Assembly: GCF_003336675.1 (NCBI RefSeq)
Contig: NZ_QPII01000007.1
Coordinates: 143,846 to 207,845, forward strand
Direction: 5' to 3'
DNA: 64,000 nt
Origin: Billgrantia montanilacus
GTDB lineage: Bacteria > Pseudomonadota > Gammaproteobacteria > Pseudomonadales > Halomonadaceae
The first letter of the stretch is position 1, and the number at the start of each line of letters is the position of its first letter. Positions 1 to 8,114 of this stretch are shown one piece after another. A program made the position numbers and the translations under genes. The notes beneath the pieces are model-generated. The model was not told the origin of the DNA. It was given only the letters and a program-made list of their open reading frames with translations, and did not search any database.

Positions 1-1
1 C

Positions 2-325
2 AAATTCGTGGTGGTACTCGACGACGACGTCAGCGCCCGCGACTGGAAGGATGTGATCTGGGCCATCACCACGCGGATGGACCCGGCGCGGGACACCGTG
101 ATGGTGGAGAACACGCCCATCGACTACCTCGACTTCGCCTCCCCCGTGGCGGGGCTGGGGTCGAAGATGGGGCTGGACGCCACTGCCAAGTGGCCCGGCG
201 AAACCGATAGAGAGTGGGGCACGCCCATCGTCATGGACGAGGCCGTCAAGGTCCGCGTCAGCGAACGCTGGAACGAACTGGGTATCGCACTGCCTTCCAA
301 CCCTGATGACAAGAGGCATTCATGA
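2..325 (+). CDS. ubiD: UbiD 3-octaprenyl-4-hydroxybenzoate decarboxylase, C-terminal part only
   Basis: The reading frame is open from the left edge and ends at a TGA overlapping fre. The visible ~107 residues match the end of UbiD closely, with the runs [53 protein letters not shown] and REWG. UbiD uses prenylated FMN to decarboxylate 3-octaprenyl-4-hydroxybenzoate in ubiquinone synthesis, fitting ubiB, ubiJ and ubiE further on. The N-terminal catalytic part lies outside the window. The ubiD-fre order is the usual gammaproteobacterial arrangement. Confidence 0.95.
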   Translation, partial: KFVVVLDDDVSARDWKDVIWAITTRMDPARDTVMVENTPIDYLDFASPVAGLGSKMGLDATAKWPGETDREWGTPIVMDEAVKVRVSERWNELGIALPSNPDDKRHS

Positions 326-1101
326 CGGCAAGGACCCTGACCTGCCAGGTGACGGCAGTGGAGGATCTCACCCCTGACGTGTTCCGCGTCCGGCTGGAGG
401 GGCGCCCCGAAGCCATGGCCCATGACCCGGGCCAGTACCTCGAGCTGGCGCTCGACGATGAGACCTGGGTGCCGTTCTCCATTGCCAACGCCCATGGCGG
501 TGACGGTACGATCGAACTGCATATCCAGCACTGGCCCGAGCGGGAGAACTCCGACCGCCTGCGCGACCTGGTCGTGGTTGCCCGGCACCTGACCCTGCGC
601 ATGCCGGGCGGTGACTGCGTGCTGGATAGCACCAGCCAGCGGCCATTGCTGTTGATTGCCGCCGGTACCGGCTTCGCCCAGATGAAGGCGATCATCGAAG
701 CCTCACTGCACGAAGCCCCCGAGCGCCCCATCGACCTGTGGTGGGCGGCGCGGGAGCGGCGTGATCTCTATCTCGAGAGCCTGGCTCGGGAGTGGGCCGA
801 GAACCACGAGAATGTCCGTTTCCATGTGGTCACCGAAGTGGCGCCGGAAACGCCGGTAGCCGGCGAGCGCATCCAGGGGCATCGGGGACGCATCGATCAG
901 GCGCTGGCTGAGGGGCTCGGCGATATCTCCGGCCATGACGTCTACCTCTCCGGATCGCCGGGCATGGTCTACGCCTGTGTTGACGTGCTGGCCTCACTGA
1001 GGCTTAACGCTTCCCGAGTCTTCTCGGATGTCTTTGCCTATGCACCACGTCAACCGCTGGTACCCACGACAGGGGTGCTTCGGCGGGAGGGCGGCCGGTG
1101 A
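322..1101 (+). CDS. fre: NAD(P)H-flavin reductase, Fre type
   Basis: A 259-aa ferredoxin-reductase-like flavin oxidoreductase that reduces free flavins, plausibly also supplying reduced FMN for UbiX/UbiD chemistry. The flavin-binding region is at residues 35-56 (PGQYLELAL...PFSIAN) and the nucleotide-binding glycine motif [13 protein letters not shown] at about 112-124. The C-terminal [11 protein letters not shown] and DVFAY runs are typical. The ATG overlaps the ubiD stop by 4 nt, implying translational coupling. One oddity: the flavin motif reads WVPFSIAN where E. coli Fre has RPFSMAS, so the usual arginine before PFS is valine. It is somewhat longer than the ~233-aa E. coli enzyme. Confidence 0.88.
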   Translation: MTARTLTCQVTAVEDLTPDVFRVRLEGRPEAMAHDPGQYLELALDDETWVPFSIANAHGGDGTIELHIQHWPERENSDRLRDLVVVARHLTLRMPGGDCVLDSTSQRPLLLIAAGTGFAQMKAIIEASLHEAPERPIDLWWAARERRDLYLESLAREWAENHENVRFHVVTEVAPETPVAGERIQGHRGRIDQALAEGLGDISGHDVYLSGSPGMVYACVDVLASLRLNASRVFSDVFAYAPRQPLVPTTGVLRREGGR

Positions 1102-1811
1102 GCGCCTCGCCGATCCTGATCACCGGCGGTGCCCAGCGCCTGGGGCGCCACTGTGCCGAGCGGCTGGCCGAGGACGGGCATCCCGTGATCATCAGCTATC
1201 GCCGTGAACGCGAGGCGCTTACAGCCCTGCGCGAGCGGGGTATCGTGACCCTCGAGGCCGATTTCTCCACCGAAGCGGGGATCCTCGACTTTATCGCTCG
1301 CCTCAAGAGCGAGACATCGTCGCTGAGGGCCATCGTGCACAATGCCAGCGATTGGGCAGCGGACTCGGCCGGCGTCCAGGCGGGGGCGACCTTCGAGCGG
1401 CTGTTTCGTATTCATATGCAGGCGCCCTACCTCATCAACCTGCTCTGCCGTGAGCTGCTGGACGCCTGCGGGGAGCCCCAGCGCGATATCGTGCACATTA
1501 CCGACTACGTTGTGCAGAAGGGCTCGAGGAAGCACGCCGCCTATGTCGCCACCAAGGCGGGGTTGGAGAGCCTGACGCTCTCTTTCGCGGCCATGTACGC
1601 CCCGTCGATCCAGGTCAACGCCATTGCCCCGGCCCTGATCATGCTCAATGAGGGCGACGATGAAGCCTACATCGAGAAGGCGCGGGCCAAGTCGGCCATG
1701 GGCATGGTGCCGGGACCGGGCGTGTTCTATCAGAGCCTGCGCTATCTCCTCGACAACCGCTATGTGACCGGAATCACGCTCCCGGTCGATGGCGGTCGTC
1801 ATCTCCGCTAG
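1098..1811 (+). CDS. folM: FolM-type dihydromonapterin reductase (SDR family)
   Basis: A 237-aa short-chain dehydrogenase/reductase. The cofactor loop TGGAQRLG is at residues 9-16, the NAS motif at 82-84, and the catalytic Tyr149-xxx-Lys153 lies in AAYVATKAG. GGAQRLG with YVATKAG is characteristic of FolM, which reduces dihydromonapterin (and dihydrofolate weakly) to make the tetrahydromonapterin cofactor. It starts with GTG, overlapping the fre stop by 4 nt, with a purine-rich GGAGGG upstream, so ubiD-fre-folM looks like one transcription unit. A different pteridine reductase specificity cannot be excluded. Confidence 0.8.
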   Translation: MSASPILITGGAQRLGRHCAERLAEDGHPVIISYRREREALTALRERGIVTLEADFSTEAGILDFIARLKSETSSLRAIVHNASDWAADSAGVQAGATFERLFRIHMQAPYLINLLCRELLDACGEPQRDIVHITDYVVQKGSRKHAAYVATKAGLESLTLSFAAMYAPSIQVNAIAPALIMLNEGDDEAYIEKARAKSAMGMVPGPGVFYQSLRYLLDNRYVTGITLPVDGGRHLR

Positions 1812-1892
1812 ACTGTCAGTCACAAGCACGCTGCCTTGCTGATCGAAGGTCAGCAGCAGCATGACGAACTCGCTGACGGAAAGGAGACGAGT

Positions 1893-2015
1893 ATGGCCCC
1901 CCTCAAGGAGTATCACGACGAGAGTGGTCCGCTGTGGTTTCTTGCCCTGCTGGCAGTACTGGCGCTGAACCTGTTACCGCTGATCATCGGCGTGTTACGC
2001 GCTGTGGCCGCCTGA
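1893..2015 (+). CDS. 40-residue single-pass membrane protein, unknown function
   Basis: A short frame with a good ribosome binding site (AAGGAGA, six bases before ATG). The peptide has a charged N-terminus (KEYHDES), then one hydrophobic helix from about residue 13 to 39 (PLWFLALLAVLALNLLPLIIGVL) ending RAVAA. It fits a small inner-membrane protein. It lies between folM and the aromatic leader region and may be cotranscribed with folM. I do not recognise a family. Support is the RBS, the codon use and the clean transmembrane pattern; conservation was not checked. Confidence 0.55.
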   Translation: MAPLKEYHDESGPLWFLALLAVLALNLLPLIIGVLRAVAA

Positions 2016-2023
2016 TTCCGGAC

Positions 2024-2052
2024 TTGCCAAGGTTGCCGCGATGCGGCACGAT
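2024..2052 (+). promoter_or_regulatory. Putative sigma70 promoter for the aromatic leader/DAHP synthase unit
   Basis: TTGCCA (2024-2029) and CACGAT (2047-2052) are separated by 17 bp, which would start transcription near 2059, about 20 nt before the first leader peptide. The -10 match is moderate. No TyrR-type operator is apparent nearby. Confidence 0.4.
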
Positions 2053-2077
2053 GAAGGCAGAATCCAGGGAGACAACC

Positions 2078-2227
2078 ATGACACCCAGCCCTACCCAGAC
2101 CTGTAGCTCCTTCAGCCGCGCCCCCGGTGCGGTGGAGTCGCGTGGTTGCGGTGGTCAGTTCGGTGGCAAGTTCAATGGTCAGTATTGGTACTGGTTTAGC
2201 GCCGGTGTGCCGGCGGTCGGGTCCTAG
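2078..2227 (+). CDS. Leader peptide 1, Tyr/Trp/Phe-rich, of the DAHP synthase attenuator
   Basis: A 49-aa frame with an AGGGAG ribosome binding site (2066-2071). Codons 36-40 (2183-2197) read Tyr-Trp-Tyr-Trp-Phe, a run of all three aromatic amino acids that is very unlikely by chance, and the stop TAG (2225-2227) is followed within 50 nt by an intrinsic terminator. This is the classic attenuation layout: scarcity of charged tRNA-Tyr, -Trp or -Phe stalls the ribosome on this run. The downstream enzyme makes the first intermediate common to all three amino acids, which fits the mixed aromatic code. Inferred by architecture; no homologue was searched. Confidence 0.8.
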   Translation: MTPSPTQTCSSFSRAPGAVESRGCGGQFGGKFNGQYWYWFSAGVPAVGS

Positions 2228-2293
2228 GACACCACCGCGAAGGCACACCCTAACCGGGTTGCCTCCCATCAGAAACCCCCGGTCGGCAACCCG
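2204..2293 (+). promoter_or_regulatory. Alternative RNA pairings of the attenuator
   Basis: After the aromatic codons, GGTGTGCC (2204-2211) is complementary to GGCACACC (2242-2249), GCGGT (2213-2217) to ACCGC (2234-2238), and GTCC (2221-2224) to GGAC (2227-2230), giving a long leader hairpin. CGGGTTGCC (2255-2263) is perfectly complementary to GGCAACCCG (2285-2293). The latter overlaps both arms of the terminator stem, so the 9-bp pairing and the terminator are mutually exclusive, as expected for an antiterminator. How the first hairpin controls availability of 2255-2263 is not resolved by eye. Confidence 0.65.
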
Positions 2294-2305
2294 ACCGGGG
2301 GTTTT
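2273..2305 (+). terminator. Intrinsic terminator of the aromatic attenuator
   Basis: CCCCCGGTCGG (2276-2286) pairs with CCGACCGGGGG (2291-2301) around a 4-nt loop. Flanking AAA and a TTTT tract extend the stem and provide the U-run. It lies between leader peptide 1 and leader peptide 2, upstream of the DAHP synthase, so read-through must be conditional. Confidence 0.85.
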
Positions 2306-2330
2306 GCGTTATGCAGCCCCGAACACTATC

Positions 2331-2358
2331 TTTGCAACGCAGCCTTTTGCAACGCAGC
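2331..2358 (+). repeat. Tandem direct repeat between the two leaders
   Basis: TTTGCAACGCAGC occurs at 2331-2343 and again at 2346-2358, a 15-bp period just upstream of the second leader's ribosome binding site. It may be a recent small duplication or a paired protein/RNA site; nothing else is evident. Confidence 0.6.
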
Positions 2359-2376
2359 AACGACAGGAGACGCACC

Positions 2377-2550
2377 ATGACCGCACGCTACAGCGCCTTT
2401 GCCGCCTACGCCCGGAACCGCCAGGATTATTATGGCTGGGGCTATGGCTGGCGATTTAGCGCTACGCGGTCGGGTCAGTGCGCCACCTCCGACCGTGAGA
2501 TCTCGGGTGGCACGGACGCGACACGATGTTTGCCGATCTCACGGAGTTGA
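2377..2550 (+). CDS. Leader peptide 2, Tyr/Trp-rich, directly before the DAHP synthase
   Basis: A 57-aa frame with an AGGAG ribosome binding site before ATG. Residues 17-27 read DYYGWGYGWRF (codons 2428-2457): three Tyr, two Trp and one Phe in ten codons. The stop (2548-2550) is only 5 nt before the DAHP synthase ATG, and the enzyme's ribosome binding site lies inside the leader's last codons, so translation of the two is coupled. The C-terminal half has no obvious protein character and overlaps RNA elements. A second leader in series with leader 1 is unusual. It could alternatively be a real small protein, but the codon run argues for a sensor role. Confidence 0.7.
   Translation: MTARYSAFAAYARNRQDYYGWGYGWRFSATRSGQCATSDREISGGTDATRCLPISRS
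2467..2546 (+). promoter_or_regulatory. RNA structure able to mask the DAHP synthase ribosome binding site
   Basis: CCGTGAGATC (2493-2502) is perfectly complementary to GATCTCACGG (2535-2544), which contains the first half of the GGAG ribosome binding site (2543-2546). Two competing helices overlap it: CGGTCGG (2467-2473) with CCGACCG (2489-2495), and GCCACC (2482-2487) with GGTGGC (2506-2511). Because these exclude each other and lie just after the leader 2 aromatic codons, translational attenuation is suggested. No U-tract is present, so this element is not a transcription terminator. Confidence 0.55.
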
Positions 2551-2555
2551 CCACC

Positions 2556-3647
2556 ATGAATGCCCATACAACCCTTGCCGAGCGCCTGCCCGACAACCTT
2601 GCCGATCTCGATGTCGCCGCCGACGCGAACCGAACCGAGCTGACGCTACCGACACCCGTCGAACTGCGTCGCAGCCTCCCGCTGGACCCGCTGCTGGCCG
2701 AACGGCTCCAGGCCCAACGGCAGGCCGTCCACGATATCCTGCAGGGCCGTGACGACCGATTGCTGGTCGTGGTGGGCCCCTGCTCGATCCACGACCCCGT
2801 GGCGGCGCTGGAGTACGCGCAACGCCTGGCCGAGCTGGCACCCAGGGTGTCGGATCGCCTGCTGCCGGTGATGCGTGTCTACGTGGAGAAACCGCGCACC
2901 ACGGTGGGCTGGAAGGGGCTTGCCTATGATCCCGGCCTCGACGGCAGTGGCGACATGGCCCTCGGCCTTCGGCTGTCGCGCCAGCTGATGCGCGATATTG
3001 CCTCGCTCGGCCTGCCGGTGGCGACCGAGCTGCTGCAGCCGATGCTTGCCCCCTACCTGGAAGATCTGCTGGCCTGGGTCGCCATCGGTGCGCGCACCAC
3101 CGAATCCCAGCTGCATCGTGAGCTGGCCAGTGGCCTGGACGCGGCGGTGGGCTTCAAGAATGCCACCAGCGGCGACGTCAAGGTTGCCCTGGATGCCATG
3201 CAGGCGGCGGCGCATTCCCATCAGCACTTCGGCCTCGCCGCCGATGGTCGCCCCGTGATGCGGGAAACCGCGGGCAACCCCCACACTCATTTGGTGCTGC
3301 GGGGCGGCCATGGCGGTCCCAACCACGATGCCGATTCGGTGCGTGCCTGCCGCCAGGCGCTGGAAGCCGCCGGGCTGGCGCCTCGCCTGATGGTCGATTG
3401 TAGCCACGCCAATGCCTGCAAGGACCATCGCCGCCAGGGCGAGGTGCTGCGCGACGTACTGGCTCAGCGCCTGGCCGGGGAAACCTCGCTGATGGGGCTG
3501 ATGCTGGAGAGCCACCTGGAGGAGGGGCGTCAGGCCCTCGAGCCCACCAGCATGCGCTACGGCGTGTCGGTGACCGATGCCTGCCTGGGCTGGGAAACCA
3601 CTGAGAGGCTGCTGCTGGAGGCAGCGGCACAGCTTCGCTCGGCCTGA
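2556..3647 (+). CDS. aroF: 3-deoxy-7-phosphoheptulonate (DAHP) synthase, class I AroF/G/H type
   Basis: A 363-aa class I DAHP synthase that condenses phosphoenolpyruvate and erythrose 4-phosphate, the first step of the shikimate pathway. Signatures are VVVGPCSIHDP (about 71-81), EKPRTTVGWKGL, the metal/substrate segment GFKNATSGDVKVALDAM, GNPHTHLVLRGG and VDCSHAN. I chose ATG 2556 because GGAG at 2543-2546 is 9 nt upstream; an in-frame ATG at 2526 has no such site and would overlap leader 2 by 25 nt. Regulation is probably by the tandem aromatic leaders in front. Which amino acid gives feedback inhibition, and so which E. coli paralogue name fits, cannot be told from sequence alone. Confidence 0.92.
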   Translation: MNAHTTLAERLPDNLADLDVAADANRTELTLPTPVELRRSLPLDPLLAERLQAQRQAVHDILQGRDDRLLVVVGPCSIHDPVAALEYAQRLAELAPRVSDRLLPVMRVYVEKPRTTVGWKGLAYDPGLDGSGDMALGLRLSRQLMRDIASLGLPVATELLQPMLAPYLEDLLAWVAIGARTTESQLHRELASGLDAAVGFKNATSGDVKVALDAMQAAAHSHQHFGLAADGRPVMRETAGNPHTHLVLRGGHGGPNHDADSVRACRQALEAAGLAPRLMVDCSHANACKDHRRQGEVLRDVLAQRLAGETSLMGLMLESHLEEGRQALEPTSMRYGVSVTDACLGWETTERLLLEAAAQLRSA

Positions 3648-3753
3648 TCCGGCCGGTTGGTCATGCCGACGCGGCCTCTTTGCCTGTACCGTGGCGGTGA
3701 ATGACGGGATAATCCCGTACTTTCCCGCCGCGAGCCAAGCAGAGGAGGCACCG

Positions 3754-5414
<1,661 letters not shown>

Positions 5415-5462
5415 TCAGGCAGAGCCCTTCATTCGAGGCGCCTTCATTACAAGGAGAAAGGC

Positions 5463-6125
5463 ATGAGCAAACAGGTGGCGGTCATCCTGTCGGGCTGCGG
5501 CGTTCAGGATGGCTCGGAGATCTACGAGACCACCCTGACCCTGCTGCGGCTGGACCAGTTGGGTATCGGCTATCGCTGTTTCGCACCGGACATCGAGCAG
5601 CATCATGTCATCGATCATCGTACCGGCGAGATGGCCGAGGGCGAGGTGCGTCGCGTGCTGGTGGAGTCGGCGCGGCTGGCCCGCGGTGAAATCAGTCCTC
5701 TCGAGGACCTCGATGTGGTCGAGTTCGACGCCGTGATTCTGCCCGGTGGCTTCGGGGCGGCCAAGAACCTGTCCAATTTCGCCTGGGCGGGTAGCGATAT
5801 GGAAGTCCTCGAGGACCTTGTCGAAGCCATTGTGCCGTTCCACGAGGCGCGCAAGCCCATCGGGCTGATGTGTATCACGCCCGCGCTGGTGCCGAAGCTG
5901 CTGGGCCCGGGTATCTCCGTGACGATTGGGCACGACCCGGGGTTTTCCGGCGCCATCAGCGCCATGGGGGGGCTGCATCGTAGCTGCGGCGTCGAGGATA
6001 TCGTGGTCGACTTCGAGAATCGTGTGGTTACCACGCCGGCCTACATGCTGGCGACCCGCATCAGTGAGGCCGCCACCGGCATCTTCAAGCTGGTCGACCG
6101 CATCGATGAGATGATGGACCTCTAG
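5463..6125 (+). CDS. elbB: Isoprenoid biosynthesis glyoxalase ElbB (DJ-1/PfpI superfamily)
   Basis: A 220-aa protein whose N-terminus VAVILSGCGVQDGSEIYE is diagnostic for ElbB. The superfamily core is visible in VILPGGFGAAKNLSNFA and in the nucleophile-elbow region PIGLMCITPAL. ElbB proteins have glyoxalase activity and have been linked to isoprenoid metabolism, but the physiological role is not settled. AAGGAGAAAGG precedes the ATG. The gene is monocistronic: a strong hairpin follows the stop by ~15 nt. Confidence 0.9.
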   Translation: MSKQVAVILSGCGVQDGSEIYETTLTLLRLDQLGIGYRCFAPDIEQHHVIDHRTGEMAEGEVRRVLVESARLARGEISPLEDLDVVEFDAVILPGGFGAAKNLSNFAWAGSDMEVLEDLVEAIVPFHEARKPIGLMCITPALVPKLLGPGISVTIGHDPGFSGAISAMGGLHRSCGVEDIVVDFENRVVTTPAYMLATRISEAATGIFKLVDRIDEMMDL

Positions 6126-6140
6126 GCACTGGCGACACAG

Positions 6141-6180
6141 AAAAATGCCCCCGCCCGATCGAATCGGGCGGGGGCATTTT
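6141..6180. terminator. Bidirectional terminator between elbB and tatC
   Basis: A near-perfect inverted repeat with the arms AAATGCCCCCGCCCGAT and ATCGGGCGGGGGCATTT, with A- and T-runs on either side, so it can stop both the elbB transcript and the convergent tat operon transcript. Confidence 0.92.
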
Positions 6181-6188
6181 AATGCCGC

Positions 6189-6977
6189 TCAGGGTTCGTC
6201 CCGCTCTGGGGCCTCGTCGTTCGTCTCGGAGGCCTTGCGGCGGCGGTTACGCACCAGGCGGCCGAACAGGATCCCCACCTCGTAGAGCAGGTACATGGGG
6301 ACGGCCAGCAGGCTCTGGGAAATCACGTCCGGCGGTGTCAGAAGCATGCCCACCACGAAGCAGCCCAGGACCACATAGGGGCGCTTCTTCGACAGGCTCT
6401 CCACGGTGGTGGCGCCGGAGACGATCAGCAGGAAGGTGGCAATGGGTATTTCGAAGGCCACGCCGAAGGCGAAGAACAGCTTGAGTACGAAGTTCAGGTA
6501 CTGATTGATATCGGTCATCACCGCTACGTTCTCCGGCCCCGTCTGGGTGAAGAACTGGAACAGCAGCGGGAAGACCGCATAGTAGGCGAAGGCCGCACCG
6601 GCGTAGAACAGCCCCACGCTGGAGGCCAGTATCGGCATGGCCAGGGCCTTTTCGTTGTCGTACAGCCCCGGGGCGACGAAGGCCCAGGCCTGGTGAAGCA
6701 CGTAGGGAATGGCCACGAACACGGCCACCACCAGGGTCAGCTTGAAGGGGGCGAGAAAGGGGGAAGCCACTTCGGTGGCGATCATCTGCGAGCCTTCCGG
6801 CAGCAGCGCCATCAGCGGCTGGGCCACGAAGGTGTAGATCTCGTTGGCGAAGGGGTAGAGCCCCAGGAAGATCACCAGGATCGCGACGACCGCGCGCAGC
6901 AGTCGCGATCGCAGTTCGATGAGGTGTTCGATCAAGGGGGCCTGGCCGAGATCCTGCTTGTCACCGGAGTCGCTCAT
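6189..6977 (-). CDS. tatC: Sec-independent protein translocase TatC
   Basis: A 262-aa polytopic inner-membrane protein with six predicted helices. It is the twin-arginine signal receptor of the Tat export machine. Family marks are HLIELRSRLLR near the N-terminus, ATEVASPFLAPFKLTLV, YQAWAF-like LHQAWAFVAPGLY and the EIPIATFLLI segment. The C-terminal tail is charged (RNRRRKASETNDEAPERDEP). It overlaps tatB by 4 nt and is last in the operon. Confidence 0.95.
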   Translation of the reverse strand: MSDSGDKQDLGQAPLIEHLIELRSRLLRAVVAILVIFLGLYPFANEIYTFVAQPLMALLPEGSQMIATEVASPFLAPFKLTLVVAVFVAIPYVLHQAWAFVAPGLYDNEKALAMPILASSVGLFYAGAAFAYYAVFPLLFQFFTQTGPENVAVMTDINQYLNFVLKLFFAFGVAFEIPIATFLLIVSGATTVESLSKKRPYVVLGCFVVGMLLTPPDVISQSLLAVPMYLLYEVGILFGRLVRNRRRKASETNDEAPERDEP

Positions 6978-7429
6978 CGGGAAGCGGCATCCTTCTTGTC
7001 AACGTCGGGAGAAGCGGGGGGCTCGCCCGGTGCCGGGTCGTCGGATTGCTGGGCGCTGGCCAGGGCGTCGTCGAGCCGGGCAGCGGCAGGACGCGGCGGA
7101 GCGTCGTCGGCAGTGCTGGCAGGCTCGGCGTTTTCATCGCCGTGTCGGCTGGGCGTCGAGGAGGCGTAGGGCTTGGCGATACTCTCCACATCGCGCTTGG
7201 CCCTGTCGAGGCTCTCGTCGAGCTTCGACTGCTGCTCCTTGAGCTTCTGACGCAGCTCTTCCGCCTCGAGCTGCGAGCTGATTTCCCGCTGCATGCCCGA
7301 AACGGTCCGCTTGATCTTGCCCACCCATAGGCCGACGGTGCGCGCCGCCTTGGGCAGGCGTTCCGGGCCGAGTACCAGCAGGCCCACGATCCCGAGGATC
7401 AGGAGTTCGAGAAAGCCGATATCAAACAT
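6974..7429 (-). CDS. tatB: Sec-independent protein translocase TatB
   Basis: A 151-aa protein with one N-terminal transmembrane helix (IGFLELLILGIVGLLVL), the GPERLP hinge at 21-26 and an amphipathic helix followed by a long charged, low-complexity tail rich in Pro, Ala and Asp. TatB pairs with TatC to receive folded Tat substrates. It is 6 nt downstream of tatA and overlaps tatC by 4 nt. Confidence 0.93.
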   Translation of the reverse strand: MFDIGFLELLILGIVGLLVLGPERLPKAARTVGLWVGKIKRTVSGMQREISSQLEAEELRQKLKEQQSKLDESLDRAKRDVESIAKPYASSTPSRHGDENAEPASTADDAPPRPAAARLDDALASAQQSDDPAPGEPPASPDVDKKDAASR

Positions 7430-7435
7430 AAGGGC

Positions 7436-7702
7436 TTATTTGCGCTCTTCCTGATTCTCCACCTTGTCCGCGGCCGCCTTCTCTTCGGCGCGAACGTCAT
7501 AGGTGTTGGGCTGTTCGTCGTGGGCGACCTTGGCGTGTGCCTTGTCCTTGTCGTCCTTCTCCTCCTCGTTGACGGCCTGCTTGAACCCTTTCACCGCGCC
7601 ACCCAGGTCGGTGCCGACGTTGCGCAGCTTCTTGGTGCCGAAAATCAGGATGATGATGCCGAGTACGATCAGCAGTTGCCAGATACTGATGCCACCTAAC
7701 AT
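7436..7702 (-). CDS. tatA: Sec-independent protein translocase TatA
   Basis: An 88-aa pore-forming Tat component. A single helix ([17 protein letters not shown]) is followed by [23 protein letters not shown], the diagnostic hinge and amphipathic helix. The tail is highly acidic/basic ([13 protein letters not shown]). The start at 7702 is preferred since GAGGAA lies just upstream and the longer in-frame alternative adds 14 polar residues before the helix. Confidence 0.94.
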   Translation of the reverse strand: MLGGISIWQLLIVLGIIILIFGTKKLRNVGTDLGGAVKGFKQAVNEEEKDDKDKAHAKVAHDEQPNTYDVRAEEKAAADKVENQEERK

Positions 7703-7748
7703 GAAGAATTCCTCTGAGTCGGGTCTCCGGTCGTTCCGGAACACCTGG

Positions 7749-8084
7749 TTACTTGGACCTTGCAGCCTTCTCTTCGTGCCCGGAAATGCCGAAGCGCCGG
7801 GCCAGCTCGTCGAGCACGTCCTGATGATCGAGTCCGAGATGCGACAGCATCACCAGGCTATGAAACCACAGGTCGGCGGTTTCGGCGACCAGCGCCTTTC
7901 GCTCTGCCTCACCGCCGGCCTCGGCGTCCTTGGCTGCCAGCAGTGTCTCGGTGGCTTCCTCGCCCACTTTCTCGAGTATCTTGTTCAGCCCCTTGTGATG
8001 CAAGGCGGAAACGTAGGAATCGGCAGGTTCGGCGGTTCGGCGCTGCTCCAGCACCTCGAAGAGTTGATCGAGAATATCACGCAT
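7749..8084 (-). CDS. hisE: Phosphoribosyl-ATP pyrophosphatase
   Basis: A 111-aa MazG-like all-helical enzyme, second step of histidine synthesis. Recognisable are [31 protein letters not shown] and [15 protein letters not shown], carrying the metal-binding Glu/Asp residues. In many relatives hisI sits immediately upstream of hisE; here only 30 nt separate hisE from ubiB, so hisI must be elsewhere. It is probably cotranscribed with ubiEJB and tatABC. Confidence 0.93.
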   Translation of the reverse strand: MRDILDQLFEVLEQRRTAEPADSYVSALHHKGLNKILEKVGEEATETLLAAKDAEAGGEAERKALVAETADLWFHSLVMLSHLGLDHQDVLDELARRFGISGHEEKAARSK

Positions 8085-8114
8085 GACAGCGCTTCCTGTT
8101 GCGGTGGGTCAATT

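Noticed and set aside
2526..2555. Upstream in-frame ATG of the DAHP synthase
   Set aside because: It lacks a ribosome binding site and would overlap leader 2; ATG 2556 has GGAG at proper spacing.
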